Position numbers and translations under genes: made by a program
Shown here: positions 1 to 9,392 of the stretch, in pieces
How positions within the stretch are numbered: position 1 is the first letter of the stretch
Layout of the letters: each line of letters opens with the position of its first letter
Source: Athripsodes cinereus
Lineage: Eukaryota > Arthropoda > Insecta > Trichoptera > Leptoceridae
Reading direction: 5' to 3'
Length of the DNA stretch: 64,000 nt
Assembly (NCBI GenBank): GCA_947579605.1
Contig: OX388312.1
Span: 1,922,001-1,986,000 of the forward strand
Notes under the pieces: generated by a model
The model's database searches: none
The model's input: the letters and a program-made list of their open reading frames with translations, nothing else
What the model was told of the DNA's origin: nothing

Positions 1-136
1 TACTGACCCGCGACTGTGATACCTACTATAAAAAATATGACCACGTTGTGAATGGTATTGCCATCTATGAAATACATTTGTAAGTGCGACAAATATGCCA
101 AGTTACCAAGTAAGTAGGTACCTATTTAATTTAGTC

Positions 137-895
137 CAGTGGTTCCCAAACTTTTAATTTCGCGTAACACACACGTAATTATAAATCAGTAGCGTACCGC
201 TGAACTGAATTTAAAAACGTTTTATCAAACTCACGGGGGGCCAACCTTTTCAGCAGCCGGGACAGATTTCAGAATGAGATTTCCTACCGGGCCGCACTCC
301 ATATAAGGAACATTTGAAAATTATACTTCACCTTGAAATTTCTACCCTCCCCCCCCCCGTCGCCAAATTTTCAAAATTGTATAGATATTTGAAATGTTTC
401 AAAACTCCTTGGTCTTCTTTAAGAATATTTTCTCAAATTGCCTCTTTCAAAGAAGTAACGGGTACTTGTACCGATTATTTTAAAAAAAAGTGCATATCGA
501 GGGTATACAACCAAAATGCACTAACTCATTTTAGTTTTGTGATGAGATCATGGCAGTTTAATGAAAAAAAAAATGTTGAGATAAATACGAACTCGCCGTG
601 TATTATTTTAACTATAATTAAGATGATATTGGTAAATGACTTTAAGGCTTTGCAAACAAATACAAACATAGGAAAAATGTTAACTACTTGAATAGTTTTT
701 AATAATTTTTGTAGCACTAGTCTGATTTAGTGCGGTTTTGATTGCATACCCTTGATATGGTTCGCGGGCCGCGGGTTGGCCACCCTTGATCTAACTATTT
801 ACTGTGTATGTCCTATGGCCATGGCTGCTTGCTTACCACCTTAATAATTGTCGCGTACCACCAGTGGTACGCGTACCATAGTTTGGGAATCACTG
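137..895. mobile_element. Non-autonomous hAT element (outer)
   Basis: The ends are CAGTGGTTCCCAAACT and the imperfect reverse complement AGTTTGGGAATCACTG. They are flanked by an exact 8-bp target-site duplication, ATTTAGTC, at 129-136 and 896-903. Eight-base duplications with CAG...CTG ends are diagnostic of the hAT superfamily. No transposase is encoded. The interior is occupied by a second hAT-like element (232-788); only about 95 and 107 bp of the outer element remain on either side. Confidence 0.92.
232..788. mobile_element. Non-autonomous hAT-like element nested in 137-895
   Basis: The left end CACGGGGGGCCAACC and right end GGTTGGCCACCCTTG are imperfect inverted repeats. The flanks are ATCAAACT (224-231) and ATCTAACT (789-796), an 8-bp duplication with one mismatch. 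Small open frames inside show no transposase motif and I treat them as noise. Confidence 0.8.
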
Positions 896-903
896 ATTTA
901 GTC

Positions 904-1327
904 TATATAGCAACGCCATCTATCGACATTGCGTGCAAGGCAAAAAAATACTAGCCTTTTTATAAATTTAAATATGGTTCTAAAAATCTAGATATCTCAT
1001 GGGAATATTATATTTTAAGCTCAAACTAACGCTCAAATTGAGCAATAGCTTGTTCCGTCAAGGCATATTGGGCCAGTTGATGGATTTAAACTAAAGCTGT
1101 AAACTGTAGTTAGAGAATTACTTATGAAATGTATACCTATCTAAAATTTGAGCGGTCACATTAAGACTCCCTCCTCACTATTAAATGTTTTAGGGGTAAG
1201 GGGTCCAGGAACTATTGATAGATTACATTTTATTACATAGGGTATCCACCAAGGCGTTACTCTTAAGAAGAGGAGCAAAGTGAGGCTGCTTTCCGCTCCA
1301 TCAAGGTTTCAAAAATAGTTGGAAGGT
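904..1327. other. Intergenic, no gene seen
   Basis: AT-rich sequence between the hAT pair and the first short-retroposon copy. I see no open frame with recognisable protein similarity and no obvious repeat boundary. Confidence 0.6.
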
Positions 1328-1472
1328 GACTACTACTATTATACCCCCATGGCATATCTCATGAGTGGGTATGTTATAAACATCCATGCTGTCTTCTCCG
1401 TGCCAACAAAAAATCAAGTCATTCAGGATGGGTTACAAACATCATCACTGAATTTAAGGTGTAAAATAGAAT
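1328..1472 (-). repeat. Short dispersed retroposon, copy 1
   Basis: Reverse-complement copy of the family defined at 34987-35263. It starts with the reversed tail (TACTACTATTATACC) and carries the reversed GGCATATC(C/T)CA, CCGTGCCAA and CATTCAGGATGGGT blocks. It is truncated at its 5' end (high coordinates). Confidence 0.8.
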
Positions 1473-1690
1473 GTTAAAAGAATGTTGGATATTGAGTATT
1501 GGAAAAATAAGGCAATAATAAAAATTGGGGTATATTCTGATATTTTATTAAAAGAATTAGTGTCAAAAATCATCAAAAAAATATTACTTTGAAAAAAAAA
1601 TAAGCACACATTGCTCAAACTTCATGCTTGACTCGGAGAATATTAAATATAAAATCTTTGTATATTAATCTATCTAACTTTTTATTCAAA

Positions 1691-1947
1691 TATCGTCGGC
1701 TTAATTCTAATACACCGTAAGTCATTTTTTTTATTTCAAATCTATCATGGATTCATGTTCCGTTTACAGTAATACAAATCTTTTTTTTTAATTTGTCAAT
1801 TTTATAAGATGTTTCGATTGGAAGTATAAACTGTGTCGCATATAACCAATTCAATCCAAACGATGATTAAGAAAAATTAAGTATTTTGTTCTTCCTGTTA
1901 AGTTAGATACAATTGACTCACAATGTATTAGAATTAAGCCGAAGATA
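1691..1947. mobile_element. MITE-like inverted-repeat element
   Basis: TCGGCTTAATTCTAATACA (from 1696) recurs as its exact reverse complement ending at 1942. With one mismatch the arms extend to 24 bp at 1691-1714 and 1924-1947. Weaker pairing continues inward (GTAAGTCA against GTGAGTCA). No coding sequence. I could not define a target-site duplication, so the superfamily is unknown. Confidence 0.65.
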
Positions 1948-1987
1948 AGCTGTTTTATTCATCAAGAACAAAGTATAATATATTCCA

Positions 1988-2150
1988 ATGGTTATACATA
2001 AGTGGCTTAACCATGTGGATCAAATCCTCATGGATAGCTGGATGTTAAGTAAGAGAAATTGGTATGTGTGTATGAAAAATTGTATGAATGCGGATGCAGC
2101 AAAAGAAACAAGAAAAGATAGATTAATATGGTGTCCCATTCTCTTTGCCA
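1988..2150 (+). pseudogene. Decayed LINE 3'-end fragment
   Basis: A short frame reads LNHVDQILMDSW then a run with NWYVCMKNCMNADAAKE. This resembles the block 'W.DQI...DG....K..C...W...EDAKE' found just before the stop codon of several insect non-LTR retrotransposons. The same block is seen at 27005-27253, 33802-34200 and 41610-41846. Only this tail remains. Confidence 0.5.
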
Positions 2151-2980
2151 ACGCCACTTGTAATATGGTACAAGGGTATACCATAATACAGTATTAATTA
2201 GTATAGTATTCATTCTGGTCATATATATGGCATATCATTTGACTTCACTCTACAGTCTTGGGTTTTAAAAGTATAATGTAGGCATGTAGAAAGCTGAATA
2301 TGAAACTTACCAAGTTGGATACACTACACTAGATTGGAAATCCACTTCAATCAATAAAAACACGCAAAGGAAAATAATTTGTTATATATTTTTTTTCCTT
2401 TACTACATTGTATTAAGATATGAAATTAAGAATTTTTAAAATGTGTGAATGAAAGCAAAAACACCTCATTTTTCACATAATATCATATGCTCGGGGGTTT
2501 TTGTCAAGTTAGATTGACATTATTAATAAGGAAACATAATACAAGAGAATATTATATCAAGCTAATTTGATAAAAGTGCTAAAGCATATAATCATTAATG
2601 TGGAAAATAAACAGTATTTTTGATTTGATACATTTTCAAAATTCTTAAATGTTTTTTCACAATGTAAATGCACAAGCCCTCGTACTATATCATAATTAAT
2701 ATTATATGAAAACTTTCAAATATTGGAGATATAATATTCAAAATATTTTAATGAAAAATATTTGCACAACAAAAACTACAAAAATTAATGACTAAATAAA
2801 AATATTGAACTGAGACAATTTTTCAAATATAGAATCCAATTTCATTTACCTAAAACCATGATGCAAAAATTGACCTATAAGTCATATTTAAGAATAGGTA
2901 CTTTTCTACACAACTTCAATAATTTCACCGATTTACATACAAAATTTTGATACTATTAACCAAAAGTTGGAAGTCCATTT
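2150..2980. other. Intergenic, no gene; repeat remnants
   Basis: AT-rich, non-coding. Near 2600-2650 it holds the words AATGTGGAAAATAAACAGT and TTGATTTGATA, which recur near 38865-38920 and in part near 46785-46845, so this is a dispersed repeat end of unknown class. Confidence 0.5.
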
Positions 2981-2981
2981 C

Positions 2982-3207
2982 AAGATAAATTTAAAAAAAA
3001 ACACACAGTATGTAGTTAACTTCCAAATGACTTTTATTAACTTCGCGTACTAGTATTCAGAGACTCTCGACTCCATCATCATGCATGCATCAAAAAAATA
3101 CTTTTTTTCTAATCGCCTGATAATAGAGTCTCCGAATACTAGAATGCAATGTTAATAGTCATTTGGAAGTTAACTACAAAGTGTGTTTTTTTTTCAATCT
3201 ATCTTTA
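2982..3207. mobile_element. Fold-back MITE with arms near 85 bp
   Basis: The left arm (about 2982-3070) and right arm (about 3123-3207) are near-perfect reverse complements. They share GTAGTTAACTTCCAAATGAC, CTAGTATTC.GAGACTCT and the A-run followed by ACACAC at the outer edge. The loop is about 50 bp and contains ATGCATGCAT. As RNA this would form one long hairpin. No coding capacity. Confidence 0.85.
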
Positions 3208-4108
3208 TTTACTTACATCTTTTTTTATTGTTACATTTTTTAAAAGGCGACATGAGGGTGAATATAATAAAACAAGGCACTAAAAAATAGATAATTTTAA
3301 TTTATATATTTTTATGTATGAAACTTAAAGAGTAAAGAAATAAAAGGATTTACAATGTTTATAAAGAAAACCATTACTTCTTGTGATTGAATCATGTTGT
3401 TAAAACGTAAAAATTATTCAACAAAATAAGACTGCAATGGAGGTGTATCTCCATGCGTCACGACAAGACATTGTTCACTGCAGATATTAATACATTGTAC
3501 TGTGTTTCCTTTTCCTGCAGTAGTAAAGAAATACTTGGTAACAGATGATGTTTGATATAAATTGATTCTAAGTAATCTAACATTTAGTTTATAAGTGTTA
3601 AATTCAATGTAAAAATGTCTTTTCGTTTCCTCCCGCTTTCAAAATCACCCACAATCACAATCGTCAAATACACTGCAAATCACACTAAGCAATATGCTTA
3701 TATTGTGTTTTTTAATTTTATTTTTTTTGATTAAATTGTCGATTAAAATGTAAAATTATTTTTTTTGATTAAATTGTCGATTAAAATGTAAAAAAAAAAA
3801 GAAAAAAATCAAATTGACAAAAAATTAAAAAAAAAAAAAAAAAAAAATAAAAAAAAAAAAAAATAAAAAAAAAAAAAAAAAAAACAAATAAAAAAAAAAA
3901 AATAATAAAAAAAATTAAATATATTGTGAATGCATAATAGCAAATACAAAACTACCATCAGGCTATTTTGTTTCCATGTATCTTCATGTCTAAGATCAAT
4001 ATTTACACATAGTAAACAACACAAAATCTCCTAAAGTTATAAACTTAAAAAAAAAAAAAATACAAATCTAAATGGTTCTGTATCAATAATCAGTCAATCC
4101 TGGAATCA
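3208..4108. other. Intergenic; low-complexity A/T tracts
   Basis: No gene is seen. Around 3720-3790 there is a direct repeat of about 50 bp (TTTTTTTTGATTAAATTGTCG occurs twice in tandem), followed by almost pure A-rich sequence at 3788-3917. Reverse-strand phenylalanine-rich frames here are artefacts of that tract. The region presumably includes the 3' UTR of the Gemin8 gene, which is transcribed leftward. Confidence 0.6.
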
Positions 4109-4786
4109 TCACATGCTCGGATTCAGTGGGAAATACGGCCAATAATCTGGTTTATTTTTATCTCTGTATTGATCATAATTGAGGTTAACTTTTGTTTCAA
4201 GACCAACAATCAATGCGGATGATTTTCCGTACAACATTTTCATTTCCTTTATTCGGTCAGCATCGACTGGTTGTTTCGGTGCCTGGCAATTTTTCTCGTT
4301 CTCCTTTTGCTTTGACTTCTCTAGTTCCATTTTATGTTTCATGCTTGTTTTTAAATATGACATAAACTCTTCGCTGACCTCCATATCATTATCTACTTGT
4401 TCATCTTCATCACTTTGAGGCAAATGTTTCTTAAACTGTGTCTTTCCTGAACTACCAGCATGAGATTGTTCCGATTTGCTGCAGTAAATATTTTGAATTA
4501 TACTGTGAAGTATTTTATTTTCATAGCTAAGAGCTTCTGCCTTAGATTTCCAATATGCTATTTCATGTTTATGTTGCCAATCCGCCATGCTAGCTCTGGA
4601 CTGACTCCAATAATTAGCAGCCATATTTACAGCTTTCCAATCTATAACACTGTTGGGTTTTGCTAGAAATGGATTCTTAACACTACACGGGAATGATTGA
4701 ACTTGTTTCCTTTTCTTTTTTAAATTTCGTTTTCTTCTTTGTTTGTTTCTACGATCAGTCTTTGATTTCACAATTCGCCCATTCAT
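4109..4786 (-). CDS. GEMIN8: Gem-associated protein 8 (Gemin8) homologue
   Basis: 225 residues in one uninterrupted frame. Gemin8 is a subunit of the SMN complex, which loads Sm cores on spliceosomal snRNAs; it bridges SMN and the Gemin6-Gemin7 dimer. Seen here: a strongly basic N-terminus (residues 8-28, KSKTDRRNKQRRKRNLKKKRK); a tryptophan/tyrosine-rich segment (50-82, W50, W60, W70, W79) like the W-rich N-terminal block of Gemin8; an acidic linker; then MEVSEEF (135-141). The C-terminal signature is EMKMLYG (181-187), an amphipathic stretch and DYWPYFPL (214-221). The last 45 residues match the conserved vertebrate C-terminus (LYG....I..ME....L..D..CDRKQPKYWPV.PL) very well. The length is near that of vertebrate Gemin8 (about 240). 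The start is the first ATG; a 5' non-coding exon cannot be excluded. No frame break is seen, so the gene appears intact. Identification comes from recalled family features, not a search. Confidence 0.93.
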   Translation of the reverse strand: MNGRIVKSKTDRRNKQRRKRNLKKKRKQVQSFPCSVKNPFLAKPNSVIDWKAVNMAANYWSQSRASMADWQHKHEIAYWKSKAEALSYENKILHSIIQNIYCSKSEQSHAGSSGKTQFKKHLPQSDEDEQVDNDMEVSEEFMSYLKTSMKHKMELEKSKQKENEKNCQAPKQPVDADRIKEMKMLYGKSSALIVGLETKVNLNYDQYRDKNKPDYWPYFPLNPSM

Positions 4787-5098
4787 ATTACACTATAAAA
4801 AATAATTATAACTCGCACTAAATATAACTCATAGTAGAGTAATCATTGAGAACAATTTCTAAACTATGAAACGAGATGATGTTAGCTTAAAAATATTATA
4901 AAAATTAGAGATTTCAAGTCGAAAACAAAACTTATTAAATAAACAACTTGACATCTGACATACTACGTTTACACTTATAATATAATATTATTATACTCTA
5001 TGGTTTATAATATAATGAGTTACAATCCATAGACCATTAAAGGATGACGTCACAGAAAAATCATTGAGGGGCATCAGGCATCCCAACACAACAGACGA

Positions 5099-6180
5099 TT
5101 ACGGTGTAATATTAGGTGGAACGCCTAAAGAATACCTAATAATCAAAAAAACTGTCAGTGTCGATTTTGTTATTATTTTGTCGTCTGACTTTCTTTTTTT
5201 TCTCTTATGGCATAACATCCTACAAGGATGATTTGCGCAATCTGACTGTTTGCCCCCCAAGCAAAAGCAAATCCATAGACAAGACCACGTGACCTTTAAT
5301 GGTCTATTGGATTGGTGTGCAACGAGTTTGGTTTTTCTTCTCCATTCGTCTCTATTCTCAGCCAGTCTTTTCAGCTCTACGTATGAGCCACAGTTAATGT
5401 CTCTCTTCAGTTGGTCCATATATGCGTCTCTTGGTCGGCCTCTGCCATTTGTCCCCTCGGTCTTACCCTCTGCGATGGCGATGAGTAGTCTTGGGTGCCT
5501 GATGTTGTGGCCAATCCAGTTAGCTCGTTGTTGACTGATTCTCTTAAGGAGTTGCCTTTTTTCGCCTACCCTGGTTAATACTTCTTCATTTTCGACGTGC
5601 TCCGACCAATGGATCTTAAGCATGCATCTGTAACACCACATCTCAAAGGCCGCCAACCGTCCGCTTTCACTCTTGCTGATGGTCCATGTCTCACAACCAT
5701 AAAGCAGAATGCTCCACACAAAGGCTTTAGTAAGGTTCTTCCTTACGCTTAAGTCAATATTTGGGGATTCCAATATCTTTGATTTTTTGTTAAAGGCAAT
5801 CCTTGCCTGGTTTATTCTGCTCACAATTTCTGATTTGGAGCGTCCATCCTGGTTTATTCTGCTGCCCAGGTACACGAATTCACTTACTTGTTTGATGCTC
5901 ACTCCATTTATGGCAATGTTCGCAGTCGTTTCCTCCCTTCCAACGACCATACATTTTGTTTTTTCTTTATTTATTTTCATGTTGTACTTTGACAACAGAA
6001 TACTTTCCATTTTTCCTAAGGCTTCGTTCAGCTCCATCTCGGAGTCTGCGAGCAGTGCTATGTCGTCAGCATATCTGATCATGTCGACCTTTTTCCCATT
6101 TATTTTTACTCCTGTCCAGTTCTTCATCTCTTCTCTCAGTTCATCAATGGCTCGCTGTATATTGCACAGAAGTCTCTCAT
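5099..6180 (-). pseudogene. RTE-like LINE, reverse transcriptase C-terminal half
   Basis: A long frame (5099-6127, extending to 6180 as NERLLCNIQRAIDELREEM) encodes the second half of a non-LTR reverse transcriptase. It has the catalytic RYADDIALLAD block, the thumb region with FVYLGSRI, LLYGCETWTI, and the C-terminal tail RGRPRDAYMDQLKRDINCGSY. The upstream part (GVRQGC block) is displaced to 8715-8868 by an insertion. The element is 5'-truncated: no endonuclease is present. The reading frame is open through the whole 3' half, suggesting a fairly young copy. Clade assignment (RTE-like) rests on motif memory and is moderately sure. Confidence 0.85.
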
Positions 6181-6362
6181 TAGGGTAATCTGCCGGAAAC
6201 CGTATAGATACTCATCTGATAGACTTTTCAAAGAATTTTCTGTACTGGACATACGACAACTATACATAAAGACGATAACTAAACACATACACCTAAATCC
6301 AACTCCATACATGCCACAACACATGCTTTCAGCAAATACACGAAATGGAAGACTATTGCAAC

Positions 6363-8223
6363 TAGGGAATCCAATCCCGCAAAAGCGGGATCCCGTAAAT
6401 GCGGGATCCCGCACCTTTTTTGCGGGATCAGAAATGCGGGATTACTCATGCGGGATCCCGCATGCTTGCGGGACTGAAAAAAATATTTAAGAATGGGCTC
6501 AGACGACATTCTGATTATTTATTAAACCCAGCACAGCCTTAATGATAAGTTAGTTAACTACTTTGCCTTGGATCTCGTGACTTTTCTATAGAATTTGGAT
6601 GGAAAATAATTAGAGTTTCCTAAATCTAGATGTGATCGCAGCAACAACCGATGGTGCAGCAGTCATGAAGAAAGTTGAGAGATTATTATCAGCGCACCAC
6701 CAGTATTCTTTGCACATGGGTTGCAACTCGCTGTTCTTGAAGTTCTATGCAATCAGAGACAACAAGAAGAAATAAAGTCAAGTTGAAGTACGCGAAAATA
6801 GACCGGATGGTGGGAGTGATAATGAAAATGATGACGAGCAAGTGACTTTTCGGTAGAGGAAGACATTCAAGAAGGAGATTTGCTACCACAATATAGGTAG
6901 ATAAGTATTGTCAGACCAATAGATTTTTCAATGAAAATCATTATAACTTATTCCATTTTTTGTTTTTACTGTTTCAAAAAGTCAGGAAAATTGTCAAGCT
7001 TTTAAGTTCGAAATCTCCAGTAACAAATGATCTTCTGCAAATATATATTAAAGCAGAATTCTGCAAAGAATTACAGCTGATCCTAGATTGCCGAACGCGC
7101 TGGAACAGTCTCGCATCAATGTTATCGAGGTTCAACCAAGTCAAACAGTACATACTTAAAGCACTTATTGATCTTAAACTGACATCATCTTCATTTTCAT
7201 TCACTGATGAAGAATTTATAACATTGAGTAATATTAAACGAACTTTAGAGCCAGTGAAGCTTGCTGTAAATGTCTTATGCCGCGAGGACGCAACATTAGT
7301 TTCTGCAGAAACCACATTTCGTTTCATGATAAGCAAACTGGATCGACAAAATACCAGGTTAAGCCAGGAACTTGAAGTGTCGCTATCTCGCCGGATAAAA
7401 TAACGCCGCACATCAATGACTGTCGTGTTGCTGTGCTTAGAAAATCCTAACAAATATCTAGAAAAAGATTTAGGATCTACAAATGTGGTGGACGTTCCAT
7501 TCTTTCATCCAAGCAAAGTTACATTTCGAACTGAAATGAAGTCTTCAATCGAGAGACTGTTGTCAGACTCGCAGGTACAACCTGAAACTCAAAACCAACA
7601 AGTTGATGACAATGGCGATGAAGAAGACACGCCTTTATCGAATCTATTAAATGATGAGCCTTCGTCTATACTAGAAGATGAACAGTCTCCGTACAGAATG
7701 GATAGTCAAGTAATATGAAGTCAACTCCACCTAATAGCATGGAAGCTGAACGTGCTTTTTCCGCCGCTGGCTATTTATGCAACAAGATAAGATCAAATAA
7801 AAAAGATGAAACTTTAGGTACTTATCATTTCTTCGAAAGTATTATCAGAAAAAAACTATTTTTTATGCCTCTAAAAGTCGAAATTAATAAATATGTTCAA
7901 TTGTTCATACAAATTACAAATCTATAAGGTGAAATGTTGTATTATATCGTTCCTTATAAGAAGCTGATTATTTATACCTCTAAAACATCATTATTTCCAC
8001 TTGTTAATTAGTAATATGAGTAATTAATCTGCATAATAATAAAAATATTTAAATTTACTCGTCTTTATTTAATATATTATTTTAAATAACTAAGTATCTA
8101 CTTGAAACAGTTTTTTTTATTAAAAAATCTCAATCCCGCAAATCCCGCGGATCCCGCGGGACTGATGACCTCAATCCCGCAGGCTTGCGGGATCGCGATT
8201 TTGATGCGGGATTGGATTCCCTA
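6363..8223 (+). mobile_element. hAT element with transposase remnant
   Basis: Terminal inverted repeats TAGGGAATCCAATCCCGC / GCGGGATTGGATTCCCTA are flanked by an exact 8-bp duplication ATTGCAAC (6355-6362 and 8224-8231). Both subterminal zones (6376-6474 and 8131-8212) are packed with GCGGGAT / ATCCCGC repeats in both orientations, a strongly GC-rich patch in AT-rich DNA. Such arrays are typical transposase-binding subterminal repeats of hAT elements. Length 1861 bp. Confidence 0.95.
6600..7927 (+). pseudogene. hAT transposase pseudogene
   Basis: Degenerate transposase inside the hAT at 6363-8223. Near 6630 the frame reads IAATTDGAAVMKK, the catalytic-core block with the hAT 'TDGA' motif; a frameshift follows (the homologous LQLAVLEVL continues in another frame). 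6960-7403 encodes the alpha-helical insertion region with DCRTRWNSLASML. An in-frame TAA at 7401-7403 separates it from LCLENPNKYLEKDL (7434 on). A second frameshift near 7715 precedes the C-terminal dimerisation domain, STPPNSMEAERAFSAAGYL (7721-7777). With two frameshifts and a stop it cannot make an active enzyme. There is no N-terminal BED finger. It resembles transposases related to the human ZBED/Charlie group, from recall. Confidence 0.9.
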
Positions 8224-8714
8224 ATTGCAACCAATTATTACACATACGACTTTTGCTCAGAGATTCCTCACCTTCCTTGGGCCAAGAATGTATAATCGAA
8301 TAATCCCAAATATTGCTAAATTTATTTCCCCAAGTGGGAAAAACTTAAACAAATTGGTGACGAATTGGCTCATGGACAGGGGAAGAAGGGAGTCTGAGAG
8401 AGACCTGACGAACATAATACAATAACTGACTTACTCTTACATTAATCTTATTTGCACATTCTAAATGACTTGACGTATGACATGCTATTTCATTATGTAT
8501 TTTGAATTATTTTAACTCTTATTCAAGTTTACATAAAAGAATTGTATTTTAAGTCATATTTGAAAAATTGTATTTTGATATATGTATTTTTTTTTTCTAG
8601 TATTGCCCCAGAACAGATTTTAATCTAGTGGGGCAATATATTCCATTATATTGTTTTTCATGTTAATTTTGTATGCTCTATTGGAATAATAAATAAATAA
8701 AAAAAATTAAAAAA

Positions 8715-8868
8715 ATATAGCAGTTAAAGAGAGCTGGCCACATTGAGCATCCTTGTCTTACGCCTTGTTCGACCCTTGCTTCTGCGCAGCTCTCTCCGCT
8801 TTTGATCACAGCCATTTCGTTCTTGTATATGCTCCAGATTGCTCTTCTGTCTTTATGGTTTACACGGA
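8715..8868 (-). pseudogene. RTE-like LINE, displaced upstream RT segment
   Basis: On the minus strand this reads HKDRRAIWSIYKNEMAVIKS, then EARVEQGVRQGCSMWPALFNCYI. GVRQGC is the conserved RT block that precedes YADD. It is the 5' continuation of the frame ending at 6180; joining ALFNCYI to NERLL restores a continuous reading. Similarity ends near 8868, the likely 5'-truncation point of the retrotransposed copy. Confidence 0.85.
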
Positions 8869-8984
8869 CTTAAATGAGATCTTGTTTATACGGTGCTTAA
8901 AATACGCTTCTAAAGTATGACGTCATCTGACGTTTATCGAATTTTGTAGTGATTTCTCATCCAAAAATAAGTGTTATAGACATA

Positions 8985-9392
8985 ATTTATTTAATAAATC
9001 AAATGTTTTTGTGTTAACACTTTGGAAATTTATTACTATACTATACTATACTATACTATACCATCACGGCATATCCCACAAGTGGGGTAGCCAGCAGATC
9101 AGCTGCATGTAAGAAACATGCAAACTGTCCTCTTCGTGCCAATATAAAATCAAGACATTCAGGATGGGTGGCAAACCTCATCGCTGAATTTAAGATGTAT
9201 AATGTCTTATTTTTTACATATTTTTACATACATTACATACATTAATACATTTTACATTTTACATATTTTTTACATATGAAATTTATTACATATAATTAAA
9301 ATGATTTTAAAACACTGTATAATTTCCAAATTAAATTTATTCACCTCAAACGTTTTCGCCAAGGCTTCTACTTGGCATCATCAGGGTAAGAG
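8985..9392 (-). repeat. Penelope-like repeat end, split by a short retroposon
   Basis: The segments 8985-9036 and 9278-9345 match the uninterrupted segment 38367-38479 almost base for base (ATCAAATGTTTTTGTGTTAA ... AATTTCCAAATTAAATTTA). Read on the minus strand, the unit begins with a CTGATGA...GAAAAC hammerhead-like core (9351-9384). Such cores are known from the terminal repeats of Penelope-like elements. No reverse transcriptase is present, so the class assignment is an inference. Confidence 0.55.
9037..9277 (-). mobile_element. Short dispersed retroposon, copy 2, with 12-bp TSD
   Basis: A minus-strand copy with a (GTATA)n 3' tail (reversed at 9037-9062) followed inward by the family's conserved blocks. 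It is flanked by the exact 12-bp duplication GAAATTTATTAC (9025-9036 and 9278-9289). The uninterrupted target exists at 38408-38419, so the insertion limits are certain. The 5' side is AT-rich and degenerate. Confidence 0.9.

Larger units (their letters stand above)
6181..8710 (+). mobile_element. CR1/Jockey-like LINE 3' fragment inside the RTE-like LINE
   Basis: Plus-strand sequence at 6200-6362 and 8224-8425 encodes one continuous protein tail once the hAT at 6363-8223 is removed: LFKEFSVLDIRQLY, then a linker with TFAQRFLTFLGPRMYN and LVTNWLMDRGR. This is the conserved extreme C-terminus of CR1/Jockey-type reverse transcriptases. A 3' UTR follows, ending near 8690-8710 in AATAAATAAATAAAA. 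The whole fragment interrupts the minus-strand RTE-like frame between ALFNCYI (near 8715) and NERLL (6180). Confidence 0.85.

Noticed and set aside
314..691. 125-residue plus-strand frame near the window start
   Set aside because: It lies wholly inside a non-autonomous hAT-like element and has no transposase or other recognisable motif.
3788..4024. Reverse-strand phenylalanine-rich 71-residue frame
   Set aside because: It is a translation of a poly-A/T tract and has no coding character.
5250..6188. Plus-strand frames opposite the RTE-like RT
   Set aside because: They are shadows of the minus-strand reverse transcriptase frame.
6370..6480. CpG island or promoter of a host gene
   Set aside because: The GC-rich patch is the subterminal repeat array of the hAT element and is mirrored at its other end.
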